A stretch of 53,428 nt of DNA from Azospirillum thiophilum (GTDB lineage: Bacteria; Pseudomonadota; Alphaproteobacteria; Azospirillales; Azospirillaceae). Location: positions 825,001 through 878,428 of the forward strand of contig NZ_CP012403.1 of NCBI RefSeq assembly GCF_001305595.1. Reading direction: 5' to 3'. Positions 1 through 7,495 of this stretch are shown here, piece by piece (the first letter of the stretch is position 1; every line of letters starts with the position of its first letter). The notes beneath the pieces are model-generated. The model was not told where the DNA came from and made no database searches. It worked only from the letters and a program-made list of their open reading frames with translations. The translations under genes were made by a program, and so were the position numbers.

Positions 1-1629
1 CCGGAGTTGGGCTTCCAGATCCATGCGGGATTCGACCGCGCGGCGGCGCTCCTCCACAAGGCGCAGTTCGGCCTCTCGCAAACTCAGTACTTCGGCCACC
101 GCTTCCCGTTCTTCGGTCGCCTGCATGACGGCGGTGAGCAGATCCTTTACCGTGGAGTCGAGGGGGTCGGGGTCGCCTTCCGCGATTTCGGCGGTGTAGG
201 ATCCGATCTGTTCGAATCGGCCATAGAGCGCACCGGCGGTATCGGTGCGGCCGATCAGGTTGCGGAGCAGGCTCTGGCGCAGGCGGTTGAGCATGCGCAG
301 CCGGTTGTTGCGGGCCTGACTGAAATAATTCTGGAAATGGGCATAGTGGACCGGAAAATTGCTCACATAGTCGTCACGAAAGCCCTTTCCCCCGTTCCAG
401 TCCTCGTGGCCGTCGTCGAAGAAGAATATCGCGGACAGGGTCTGGTTGATGCTGATGCCGAGGATCTCGCCGAAGGTGGAGAATCCGGCGACCGGAACAG
501 TCTCGAACATGTCCATTCGCGACAGCTGCGGACCGTTGTTGATCCGCCGCAATATGCAGTCGTTCAGGATGCCGCCGACCGGCTCCGGCTTGCCGCTCAG
601 GAAGGCGGCGAAGTCGCGCCTCGTCTGTTCGACGAAATCGGTGGCTTCGACCAGGAACAGCTCGTCGCCGGAATTGATGTCGCAGAAGAAGGACACCGTC
701 CTGGTCGCCGGGTCGATCTCCGCGACGGAGCGCACGAACAGCCTGCCGTCCAACTCCACCGCGAAGGTGTGGGAGGCCAGCAGACGTTCGAGGTCGATGG
801 CATGGCAATCCAGGCGGCGGCACAGCGCGTCGATGAAGCCGGAGACTTCCAGGCTGTCGGGATCGATGACGCTGGTCACCGTGCGGCGGATCGGGTCGCA
901 GTCCAGGATGGTGAAGGAGATCGGCGTCTTGCGGAAATTCTGTGTTTTGAAGACGCCATAACGCTTGTCGGGAGCCATCCGGACGAAGACGATGACGGCC
1001 TGGTTCTCCAGGACCCGGCTGCCGTCGAACAGCCAGGTGTGGCGATAGTCCAGGCTGCCGCCGGCCGAGCCGCCCACGAAGAGGACCGGAAAGCGGCCCG
1101 TCGCGTAGACCGCCTCCATCAGGCAGCTTTCGCTTGCCGCCAACCCGTCGATGAACAGCAATGCGACGGTATCGTGGCAGTCGAGCGGGAATGGCGGGTC
1201 GATGGCCTCCAGCTCGCGCTGGATGGCCTTGAGGCGCTGTTCGTAGCCGAGGCACGGATGACCCGACCGGATGTCCTCGCTGTGCAGCGGAACGCTGTGG
1301 ATGCTGACGTCAGCGAACAGAGCCGTGCTGAAGGACTGGAGGACGATTCCCGCCCGCCGGTCCGCTCCCGGATGATAGAGGCCTCCCGGCATGCCCGAGC
1401 ACAGCTCGCCGGCCGTGGAAACCAGCACCAGCCTGGTTCCTGCCTCCAGGGCGCAGCGCAGCGCCTGGGCGATCCCAGCGAAGTCCTGCTCCGGGGATAT
1501 GAAGCCGAGGATGAGTGCCGGAGGGGTGCCGTCGAACGCCAGCGGCGCCAGGGCGTCGGGATCGATGCCGGCGGCATCCAGGCTCAGCGTCCTGACGGCG
1601 TCGTTCGAACATCCGGTCGTGACGGGCAT
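1..1629 (-). CDS. FIST-domain sensor protein, C-terminus beyond window edge
   Basis: The frame is open from an ATG at 1629 to base 1 (543 codons) and continues out of the window, so the C-terminal output domain is not seen. A ribosome binding site GGGAGG lies just upstream of the ATG. The first ~240 residues read as a FIST_N domain (core near LILGFISPEQDF, and GGSAGG near residue 200) and ~250-400 as FIST_C (GILNDCILRR, AGFSTFGEILG). Residues ~440-543 are charged and look like a coiled coil leading to a signalling module. FIST domains are known as ligand-sensing inputs; some (NosP) bind haem and sense nitric oxide next to kinases. A histidine kinase or cyclase output here is inference. The gene lies 28 bp after the preceding gene and probably ends a three-gene signalling operon. 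Confidence 0.82.
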   Translation of the reverse strand, partial: MPVTTGCSNDAVRTLSLDAAGIDPDALAPLAFDGTPPALILGFISPEQDFAGIAQALRCALEAGTRLVLVSTAGELCSGMPGGLYHPGADRRAGIVLQSFSTALFADVSIHSVPLHSEDIRSGHPCLGYEQRLKAIQRELEAIDPPFPLDCHDTVALLFIDGLAASESCLMEAVYATGRFPVLFVGGSAGGSLDYRHTWLFDGSRVLENQAVIVFVRMAPDKRYGVFKTQNFRKTPISFTILDCDPIRRTVTSVIDPDSLEVSGFIDALCRRLDCHAIDLERLLASHTFAVELDGRLFVRSVAEIDPATRTVSFFCDINSGDELFLVEATDFVEQTRRDFAAFLSGKPEPVGGILNDCILRRINNGPQLSRMDMFETVPVAGFSTFGEILGISINQTLSAIFFFDDGHEDWNGGKGFRDDYVSNFPVHYAHFQNYFSQARNNRLRMLNRLRQSLLRNLIGRTDTAGALYGRFEQIGSYTAEIAEGDPDPLDSTVKDLLTAVMQATEEREAVAEVLSLREAELRLVEERRRAVESRMDLEAQLR

Positions 1630-1657
1630 TGCGGAACCTCCCTGTCCTGGAACCCGG

Positions 1658-3049
1658 TCAGCGCGACGCCTCGCGCAGGAACAGGTCCTGCCAGCCGAAC
1701 CGCAGCATGTGCTGCGGGATTTCCTCGGCCCGGCCAATGCGGTCGCCGGCGATCAGCGTGGTGCCTGCGGCCCGTGCCGCGACCGCGAGGCTGGTGGAGC
1801 CGATGCCGACGACGCAGGTCTTCAGGCCGGCCCGTTCAGCCGCCGCGACGAAGCCGTTCATGTCCTCCATGGTCCGGGCTTCCGCCCCGCGGTCGGACGG
1901 CACCAGCGTCGTCAGGCCGGCCAGCCCGGTGCCGGCGAGACCGGCGAAGCTCTGCTGGCGGAATTCCACCCGCAGGAAAGTCCAGCGGCAGAAAGGCCGG
2001 ACCTCGTTGACCAGCTCGCCCATCCGGCCGCTGGGAACACCCGCCGGGAAGCGCAGGAATTCGAAGATCAGGAAGGGGCGCAGGTAATCCGGCACCGACT
2101 GGCAGAGCCCGAGATATTCCTGCCGGGTGCGGCGTGCCGCCAGCGTCTCGAAGCAGACGGGAACCGATACCATCAGCCGGAACTTGTTGCGGAACAGCTC
2201 GTCCAGCATCTCGATGGTGTTCGCCAGCGTGTCGACGTCGACCTTCGCCAGCTGATGCGGATCCTCGATCGCCGACAGGGCGGCGGCCCCTTCGACCGCG
2301 GTTCCGTCGGGAAAGCGGCGGACCGGGATGCACATGTAGGTCGAGATCACCTGCCGGCCGACATCCCAGAGCGGCCGGTACATGGTGCCGATCTGCGCCA
2401 TCTCCATTGGCGACAACTGCAGCTTGCGGGGCTCCTCCCTGTCGGCGGCCAGGGATGCCGGAGACGCCGGTGCAGGGGGAGTGGCCGGGAGGGCGTCCGC
2501 GACGGGGGCGTCCGTCCGCCCGATCGTCGACAGAAGGTCGGCGGCGGACGCGTATTCGAACTGCATCCTGCCGTCCAGCACGCCGACCGCAGTCGCGATC
2601 TTGATGTCCGCCAGTTTGGGGTCGCCCAGAAACTGCCGGTGCAGTTCCTCGGCGATCTTGGCGCAGACCAGCTCGGCGGCAGTGCGGCCCAGCACCGCGA
2701 AGACGATGATGTATTCGCCGTCACCGGTACGGAATTGAACGTCCTGGGCGGTGATGTGGCGGCCGATGATGCGGTCGGCAGTGGCATGGACGCGGTCGCG
2801 CAGATCGGTCCAGGCAGTGCCGAGCCCTTCACGCAGCGTGTCGAGCTTGAGCATGTGGATGCGGCCGGCGGACAGCAGCTGGGGCTGGATCAGCAGGGCC
2901 TTCAGCCGGCGCTCCAGGGACTGCAGACGTTCGACCTCTGCCGGCTGGGGCGCCTGGGGCGGGGCGGGTCTTGGGGAACTTGCGGCCGCGGCCGGCTCCT
3001 CTTCGGCGAACCAGTTCCGCAGTTTCTCGCTCAGGGATGTGCCCAGCAT
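1658..3049 (-). CDS. Protein with degenerate GGDEF-like and EAL-like regions
   Basis: 463 residues, start supported by AGGAG six bases before ATG. After a Pro/Ala-rich linker (residues ~17-38) a segment at ~60-145 has the shape of a GGDEF domain, but the signature is GDGEY (109-113), so cyclase activity is doubtful. Residues ~212-460 resemble an EAL-type barrel with no recognisable EAL or metal-binding motif; the end LIAGDRIGR resembles the closing helix of EAL domains. My reading is a catalytically dead c-di-GMP-type adaptor. It lies 12 bp after the response regulator and 28 bp before the FIST sensor, in the same direction, suggesting a shared pathway. No signal peptide or membrane segment is visible. 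Family assignment is by eye and uncertain; that the gene is real is secure from its coding quality and spacing. Confidence 0.75.
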   Translation of the reverse strand: MLGTSLSEKLRNWFAEEEPAAAASSPRPAPPQAPQPAEVERLQSLERRLKALLIQPQLLSAGRIHMLKLDTLREGLGTAWTDLRDRVHATADRIIGRHITAQDVQFRTGDGEYIIVFAVLGRTAAELVCAKIAEELHRQFLGDPKLADIKIATAVGVLDGRMQFEYASAADLLSTIGRTDAPVADALPATPPAPASPASLAADREEPRKLQLSPMEMAQIGTMYRPLWDVGRQVISTYMCIPVRRFPDGTAVEGAAALSAIEDPHQLAKVDVDTLANTIEMLDELFRNKFRLMVSVPVCFETLAARRTRQEYLGLCQSVPDYLRPFLIFEFLRFPAGVPSGRMGELVNEVRPFCRWTFLRVEFRQQSFAGLAGTGLAGLTTLVPSDRGAEARTMEDMNGFVAAAERAGLKTCVVGIGSTSLAVAARAAGTTLIAGDRIGRAEEIPQHMLRFGWQDLFLREASR

Positions 3050-3061
3050 GATCGGCTCCTC

Positions 3062-3472
3062 TCAGGCATTCGCCTTGGCGGGGGTGGAGGGCCGGGACGT
3101 GGGGTGGTCGGGAAGGCAGACCCCGACGAGCGCGCGCAGCTGGTCGCGAGTGAATGGCTTTCCAAGCGTATGGTCGGCCCCCATCTGCTCGGCGACCTTC
3201 AGCAATTCCATCGCGTGGCTGCGGCCGCCGCCGGAAATGGCGATGATTTTCATGGCCGGCATCGAGCGGCGGATGTGCATGATTGTGCCGATGCCGTCCG
3301 CACGCGGCATGATCAGGTCGCAGATGACCAGATCGACGGCGTTGGCCCGCAGCGCCCGCAACCCCTCGTCGCCGTCCTGCGCCTCGATGACCTCCAGCCC
3401 CTGGCGTTCCAGGAACTGCCGCAGGACGAGGCGTACCATGTCCTCATCGTCGATCACGAGCACCGTTGGCAT
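3062..3472 (-). CDS. Single-domain response regulator (CheY-like receiver)
   Basis: 136 residues, essentially only a receiver domain. The acidic pocket is D8/D9, the phospho-acceptor is D52 in VICDLIMP, the switch Ser is S80 and the conserved Lys is K105 in GKPF. After residue ~118 there is a short Pro/Ser/Ala tail with no output domain, so signalling is presumably by protein contact, as in CheY, DivK or phosphorelay intermediates. A strong ribosome binding site (TAAGGAGG) precedes the ATG. It is the first gene of the minus-strand set with the degenerate GGDEF/EAL protein and the FIST sensor, which makes the latter its likely upstream partner (inference). Confidence 0.9.
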   Translation of the reverse strand: MPTVLVIDDEDMVRLVLRQFLERQGLEVIEAQDGDEGLRALRANAVDLVICDLIMPRADGIGTIMHIRRSMPAMKIIAISGGGRSHAMELLKVAEQMGADHTLGKPFTRDQLRALVGVCLPDHPTSRPSTPAKANA

Positions 3473-3863
3473 CTTCGCCTCCTTACGCGCGGCTTGCTGC
3501 CGGCCACTCCGTAAGGATGCGGTTGCGCTCTTGCCAACCGGTAACAGGAAAGATAGGGGTTTCTCCCAGGTGGTTTTAAAACCGGTGCGAAAAATTTAAT
3601 GCTGCCACTCGGGAAATGAAATTCCCCTGACGCATCATTCCCCGGGGCTTCGACCCATGGGGCCCGTGGTGTCCGTGGCCCGGGAATCCGGCCGGGTCAA
3701 TCCGCGCTATCCTGGACATATCGGCTTTTGCATACCTGGATACTATCCCTTTGAACGGTGGGGCTATCCCTCGGGATGAGGGCGGCGGCGCCGGAAAACC
3801 CCTAGAGTGATGGGGTCGATCCGGCCTTCGCCGGTCGACGCGACGCCGACCGGGAGGAGCGCC
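3473..3863. other. Divergent intergenic region, no gene seen
   Basis: About 390 bp between the response regulator operon (leftward) and the small ORF at 3864 (rightward). I see no convincing coding frame. It contains a perfect 12-bp palindrome GGTTTTAAAACC at 3572-3583 and a locally AT-rich stretch (3572-3605), plausible for the promoter and operator of the leftward signalling operon. Several GC-rich short inverted repeats follow at 3640-3700. No clear -35/-10 pair could be assigned. Confidence 0.4.
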
Positions 3864-4058
3864 ATGATGCAGGACACTGTCTTGACGGCCGCTTCCATGG
3901 CTTTCGGCGTCAACGTCCTGCTGCTGACGCTGGCCGCGTCCGGCAGGTGCGACATGCAATCAAGACTCTGTCGGGTGCGGATCGGGCAGCGGCGGCGCGC
4001 AATGGCGCCGTTCACGCCGCGTCACGACGGTTGCCGATGGGAAGGAACCCCACCATGA
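3864..4058 (+). CDS. Small hydrophobic ORF coupled to next gene (unknown)
   Basis: 64 codons starting ATGATG after a strong ribosome binding site (GGGAGGAG, six bases upstream). Residues ~7-26 are hydrophobic (FGVNVLLLTLAAS), like a membrane anchor or signal sequence; the rest is basic. Its TGA overlaps the ATG of the following gene (ATGA at 4055-4058), an arrangement typical of translational coupling. I do not recognise a family. It may be a genuine small protein or mainly a translated leader that sets expression of the 97-residue gene. The ribosome binding site and coupling are seen directly; function is unknown. Confidence 0.45.
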   Translation: MMQDTVLTAASMAFGVNVLLLTLAASGRCDMQSRLCRVRIGQRRRAMAPFTPRHDGCRWEGTPP

Positions 4059-4348
4059 CCTCTCGCATGGCTCGTATCGTTCATATGGGGAAGTTCGGCG
4101 GCTATGTGGCGCTGCTGGACGGCACATTGCTGGAACTGGACGGCCGCATGCTCTGGCCGTCCGTCGAGGCGCTGACCCTGGCGGCCCGGCGTGCCGGCAT
4201 CGTGCCGTCCGACATCATCGCCGACACGCAGTCGACTGCACCGGCGGCCAGCGAATCCGCCACTGCGGTCAGCGCGCCTGCTGAGAGCCGGCCGGGGAGC
4301 CGGGCGGTTGTCCGGCCCCGGTCCGGTGGTCTGCCGTTGGCGGCGTGA
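4055..4348 (+). CDS. Hypothetical protein, 97 residues
   Basis: The start at 4055 overlaps the stop of the upstream small ORF (ATGA). GGAAGGA lies upstream at 4039-4045. The N-terminal half (residues 1-55, GKFGGYVALLDGTLLELDGR) looks like a small beta-rich fold; the C-terminal ~40 residues are Ala/Ser/Pro-rich and probably disordered. No recognised family, no signal peptide. Its 3-prime end overlaps the 3-prime end of the convergent DUF3108 gene by 80 bp; the overlap covers the low-complexity tails of both proteins, so one may really be shorter, although both have plausible codon use up to the overlap. Confidence 0.5.
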   Translation: MTSRMARIVHMGKFGGYVALLDGTLLELDGRMLWPSVEALTLAARRAGIVPSDIIADTQSTAPAASESATAVSAPAESRPGSRAVVRPRSGGLPLAA

Positions 4349-5174
4349 CGCCGGTCAGGTGGACGACGACGCCGCCGAAATCGCTGTCCGTTTCCAGCCG
4401 CACCGGCAGGGGCGGCGCGCCGGCGGCGACCGGAGCAAGCCAGATATTGACCGGGGGCCGGTCCGCGGGATCGGTCCGCTGCCAGAAGCGCCCGCCCGAT
4501 GACGAGCGGGCATAGCCGGCGACCGGCTTGTAGGTCACCCGGCATTGCAGGGCGATGCCGGAGAAGGTCGAGTAGCGCGACGGGTCGACGATGCGCCGCC
4601 CGACCTCAGAGAACACCATGTCGTAGCGGCGGCGGCCGTCGAACACCGGCAGGGACCGGTCGCAGCCTTCGCTCGCTCCGAGGCCGATCAGCAGGTCCAG
4701 AACCGCGCTCAGCGGGTCGAGCGTGCCGCGTTGCAAGGCCGGCGGCACCGGTTCGCGGCCGTCATCCTCCGCCGGGGGCGAGACGCTGGCGGAGACGTCG
4801 CCCTGGGGATCGTAGGTCAGGGTGACGTTGCGCGGTTCCCCGCGCAGCTGGCTGGTCTGCCGATGGCTGACCGGCTTCAGATCCTTGCCGAGCCGGCTGC
4901 CGTCGGTCTCGGACGCGGTTCGCCAAGTGAGCAGGCGGCCGATGGTGCCGCCGGTGACCGCCGTCACCGCGATGCGGTAGCGGTTGCCGGTCATCTCCAG
5001 CGTCGCGTCGATATCGAGCGCGGTGATGCCGCCGACGAACACACGGTAGCTTGCCTTCACCGGCTCCGCCGCTGCAGCCATGGGTGGCAGCGGAAAGGAC
5101 AGGCCGGCGGCGAGCAGGAGCGTCCGGCGCCAGCGGGCGCGATGGGTCGGGCGGAGAGGGCTGGGCTGCGGCAC
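4269..5174 (-). CDS. DUF3108 domain protein, exported
   Basis: 301 residues with a GTG start, chosen because AGGAG lies about nine bases upstream and no better ATG fits. The N-terminus is Arg-rich followed by a hydrophobic segment ending PMAAAAEP (residues ~15-37), a signal peptide. The body starts KASYRVFVGGITALDIDATLEMTGNRYRI and carries features of DUF3108 (conversion of periplasmic repeated beta strands; LDPLSAVLDLLIG; YDMVFSEVGRRIVDP). DUF3108 proteins are periplasmic or envelope proteins of unknown function common in proteobacteria. The last ~27 residues are Pro/Gly-rich and overlap the tail of the convergent 97-residue gene. Family call is from pattern memory. Confidence 0.78.
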   Translation of the reverse strand: MPQPSPLRPTHRARWRRTLLLAAGLSFPLPPMAAAAEPVKASYRVFVGGITALDIDATLEMTGNRYRIAVTAVTGGTIGRLLTWRTASETDGSRLGKDLKPVSHRQTSQLRGEPRNVTLTYDPQGDVSASVSPPAEDDGREPVPPALQRGTLDPLSAVLDLLIGLGASEGCDRSLPVFDGRRRYDMVFSEVGRRIVDPSRYSTFSGIALQCRVTYKPVAGYARSSSGGRFWQRTDPADRPPVNIWLAPVAAGAPPLPVRLETDSDFGGVVVHLTGVTPPTADHRTGAGQPPGSPAGSQQAR

Positions 5175-5231
5175 GGTCCGGGACTCCTGCGGTCGTCGTA
5201 TTCTTTTTTAAGATGGGGATGAATCTGATGC

Positions 5232-5260
5232 TTGACACCTGCCGGTTAAGGCCGTAGAAA
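5232..5260 (+). promoter_or_regulatory. Sigma-70 type promoter for tRNA-Val
   Basis: TTGACA at 5232-5237 and TAGAAA at 5255-5260, separated by exactly 17 bp, about 115 bp upstream of the tRNA. The -35 hexamer is perfect for sigma-70 class factors. No other gene starts on this strand nearby, so the tRNA is the probable target. Confidence 0.55.
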
Positions 5261-5376
5261 CCCGCCCACCGCAGCGGCGGGGCCGACGACAGCCGGTCGC
5301 GACGCTCCCGGAACGGTCCGCCAGTCAGGCTTCCTGACAGTCGTGGATCGGGTCGGGGTACAGAGTTTCAAGGTTC

Positions 5377-5451
5377 GGGCGCGTAGCTCAGCGGGAGAGC
5401 ATTCGCTTCACACGCGAAGGGTCACAGGTTCAATCCCTGTCGCGCCCACCA
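5377..5451 (+). tRNA. tRNA-Val (anticodon CAC)
   Basis: Complete 75-nt cloverleaf: acceptor GGGCGCG pairs with CGCGCCC, D arm TAGCTCAGCGGGAGAGC, anticodon stem TTCGC/GCGAA around the loop TTCACAC (anticodon CAC, reading GUG), T arm with GGTTCAATCC, discriminator A and an encoded CCA. A promoter lies upstream and an intrinsic terminator begins two bases after the CCA, so it is a monocistronic tRNA gene. Confidence 0.97.
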
Positions 5452-5453
5452 TC

Positions 5454-5490
5454 AAAAAAAGGCTTCGGACGATTGTCCGGAGCCTTTTTT
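5454..5490 (+). terminator. Intrinsic terminator after tRNA-Val
   Basis: A run of seven A, a 10-bp stem GGCTTCGGAC / GTCCGGAGCC with a GATT loop and one G-U type pair, then six T. A textbook factor-independent terminator; the A and T tracts make it potentially bidirectional. Confidence 0.93.
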
Positions 5491-5652
5491 CTTGGAGCCC
5501 TGCGATGGGGCGGGCCACACGAAAAGCTTCCATCATACGATTCTGATATAGCGGTTGAATCTGCGGTCGATTGACGCAGATCAGCCCCGTCGGCGTTGCA
5601 ATGCGGTAGATACGGAGCCATTCCCTGTCACCCGCTTCGGAAAGCGCATTCC

Positions 5653-5817
5653 ATGGACGATACCCGCATCGCTCTGCTCTCCCTCGGCCTGCTGGCCGTG
5701 GTTCTGACCATCATCATCGGCTCGGTGATCCTGGTTCCCTCCTTCACCGCGCTGCTGGCCACGCTGCTGGCCTGGGCTAACCTGGCCTATCTGGTCGGCA
5801 TCACGATCAAGCGTTGA
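5653..5817 (+). CDS. Small two-helix membrane protein, 54 residues
   Basis: MDDTRIALLSLGLLAVVLTI begins a protein made almost wholly of two hydrophobic helices (residues ~5-30 and ~33-50) ending in the basic GITIKR. The ATG at 5653 is preferred over the in-frame ATG at 5596 because hydrophobic coding begins there and CGGAAAG lies upstream. No known family; it looks like a small inner-membrane peptide. It stands alone between tRNA-Val and panC and is followed by a long inverted repeat. Function unknown. Confidence 0.55.
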   Translation: MDDTRIALLSLGLLAVVLTIIIGSVILVPSFTALLATLLAWANLAYLVGITIKR

Positions 5818-5833
5818 TCGTCCGGGCAAGCTG

Positions 5834-5875
5834 GCCAACCGCTGCGGGGACGGGGGAGCCCTCTCCGCAGTTGGC
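5834..5875. repeat. Inverted repeat, possible terminator
   Basis: GCCAAC at 5834-5839 pairs with GTTGGC at 5870-5875, and TGCGG (5843-5847) with CCGCA (5865-5869), giving a GC-rich hairpin 17 bp after the stop of the small membrane protein. There is no T tract, so it may be a Rho-assisted or mRNA-end structure rather than an intrinsic terminator. Confidence 0.4.
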
Positions 5876-5983
5876 GCCATATTCGCCGGAGCCGCAATTG
5901 TCTGTCTTGTGGAAAGCTTTTCTGGACAGGAATGGTCCAGCGGGTTATCCAGCGCGCGTTTTCGACGTGCAAGGACCGACGCC

Positions 5984-6865
5984 ATGACGCCGACCGCCGC
6001 CCAGCCTTCCAGCCCGCTGCCGATCATGAAAACGGTCGGGGATCTGCGTGCCCAGGTCGCGGCCTGGCGCCGGGACGGGCTGACGGTCGCCCTGGTGCCG
6101 ACCATGGGCGCCCTGCATGACGGCCATCTCGGGCTGGTGCGGCGGGCGCGCGATCTGGCCGACCGGGTGGTCGCCACCATCTTCGTCAATCCGACCCAGT
6201 TCGCGCCCCACGAGGATTTCGACCGCTATCCGCGCGACGAGGCGGGCGACGCGACCAAGCTGGCCGGCGCCGGCTGCCATGCGCTCTATGCCCCCGACGT
6301 GAGGGCCATGTACCCGCAGGGCTTCGCCACCGCCATCTCCGTCGGCGGCCCGGCGGAGGGGCTGTGCGGCACCTTCCGGCCGCAGATGTTCGGCGGCGTC
6401 GCGCTGGTGGTCACCAAGCTGTTCCTCCAGGCGCTGCCCGACGTCGCCGTGTTCGGCGAAAAGGACTATCAGCAGTTGATGGTGATCCGCCGTTTCACCC
6501 GCGACCTCGACATCCCGGTGCGGGTGGAGGGGCTGCCGACGGTGCGTGAGGCCGACGGGCTCGCCATGTCCTCGCGCAATGCCTATCTCAGCGCCGACGA
6601 ACGCTCCCGCGCGCCGGAGCTGTACCGTGCCCTGACCGCGGCGGCCGAGGCGCTGGCCCGCGGCGGCGAGGCGGACGGTGCCCTGACCGCCATCCGCAGC
6701 CGCATCGCCGAGGCCGGCTTCGGTTCCATCGATTATGTCGAACTGCGCGATGCCGAAACGCTGGAGCCGGTGACCGCGGCCCTGCGCCCGGCCCGGCTGC
6801 TCGCCGCGGCCTGGATGGGCAAGGCGCGGCTGATCGACAATGTTGGGGTGCCCCCCTCGCTCTGA
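5984..6865 (+). CDS. panC: Pantothenate synthetase
   Basis: 293 residues, matching the usual 280-300. PanC joins pantoate and beta-alanine with ATP in the cytosol, the last step of pantothenate and hence CoA biosynthesis. Visible motifs: VPTMGALHDGH (38-48, with the HxGH nucleotide signature H45/H48), FVNPTQF (67-73), GEKDYQQL (158-165) and the SSRN segment (196-199), all family hallmarks. The start at 5984 is favoured by AAGGA nine bases upstream; an in-frame upstream ATG would add 25 residues with no family match. panB is not adjacent. Transcribed alone, with a possible hairpin upstream. Confidence 0.96.
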   Translation: MTPTAAQPSSPLPIMKTVGDLRAQVAAWRRDGLTVALVPTMGALHDGHLGLVRRARDLADRVVATIFVNPTQFAPHEDFDRYPRDEAGDATKLAGAGCHALYAPDVRAMYPQGFATAISVGGPAEGLCGTFRPQMFGGVALVVTKLFLQALPDVAVFGEKDYQQLMVIRRFTRDLDIPVRVEGLPTVREADGLAMSSRNAYLSADERSRAPELYRALTAAAEALARGGEADGALTAIRSRIAEAGFGSIDYVELRDAETLEPVTAALRPARLLAAAWMGKARLIDNVGVPPSL

Positions 6866-7005
6866 CGGTGCCTGCTGTCCCTGGGGCCGTCCGCGAATGC
6901 GAACATTGCATCCGCAATCCATCGGCATTTGACCGGCCATTGTTGTGTGCTTAGCATGGTCGCCGACAGGGCATATGACCCCCGGGCGGGGGCGGGAAGG
7001 CGATC

Positions 7006-7461
7006 TTGCGGCTCGTCCGTCGCAACCGGAATGGGGAAACGGTCTCCCTGATGCCGCTGGTTCTGACCGGCCTGCTGCTGCTCCTGGCGGCGCTTGGGGC
7101 CGGCGGCGCCGTGGTCGCCAGCAAGAACCGCTCGCCCGCCTCCCAGTCGCAGCCGGGCGGCGACAAGAAATATGCCAGCCTGCCGATGATGACCTTCACC
7201 CTGGGCGGCAGCAACGGCCGGATGGTGGACGTGAAGGTTTTGCTGGAGATCGACCCGTCGGTGGACGGCAAGGTCGCCGACCCCTATGTCCCGCGGATTT
7301 CCGACCGCCTCTCCGACAGCATGCGCAAGCTCGACCCGCAACAGCTGTCCGGGGCCGATGGGGCGAAGCTGATGAAGAGCACCATCGCCGGGGTGCTGGA
7401 CCGGGAACTGCGGGGGGTGCGGGTGCGGGAGATTCTGCTGGATCAGATGGTGGTCCGGTAG
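7006..7461 (+). CDS. fliL: FliL-like flagellar basal-body protein
   Basis: 151 residues from a TTG start with GGGAAGG upstream; an ATG at 7051 would remove part of the cytoplasmic tail. A short basic N-terminus, one membrane helix (residues ~16-38), a Ser/Pro/Gln linker and a periplasmic domain ending IAGVLDRELRGVRVREILLDQMVVR fit the FliL family, which associates with the stator ring and supports motor torque. FliL proteins are typically 150-180 residues. No other flagellar genes lie nearby, so this is an orphan or second copy; the gene symbol is by family only. It converges on codA with 34 bp between stops. Confidence 0.72.
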   Translation: MRLVRRNRNGETVSLMPLVLTGLLLLLAALGAGGAVVASKNRSPASQSQPGGDKKYASLPMMTFTLGGSNGRMVDVKVLLEIDPSVDGKVADPYVPRISDRLSDSMRKLDPQQLSGADGAKLMKSTIAGVLDRELRGVRVREILLDQMVVR

Positions 7462-7495
7462 GGCGGCACGCCGCCGCCCCCCATCCTGCCGCCAT

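Noticed and set aside
7..2010. Very long plus-strand open frame across the left end
   Set aside because: It is the antisense of the FIST sensor, whose minus-strand frame has a start with a ribosome binding site and clear domain sequence; high GC keeps the opposite frame open.
3520..3540. TTGGCAAGAGCGCAACC as a sigma-54 promoter
   Set aside because: The -12 GC element is not in the right place; the similarity is only to the -24 half.
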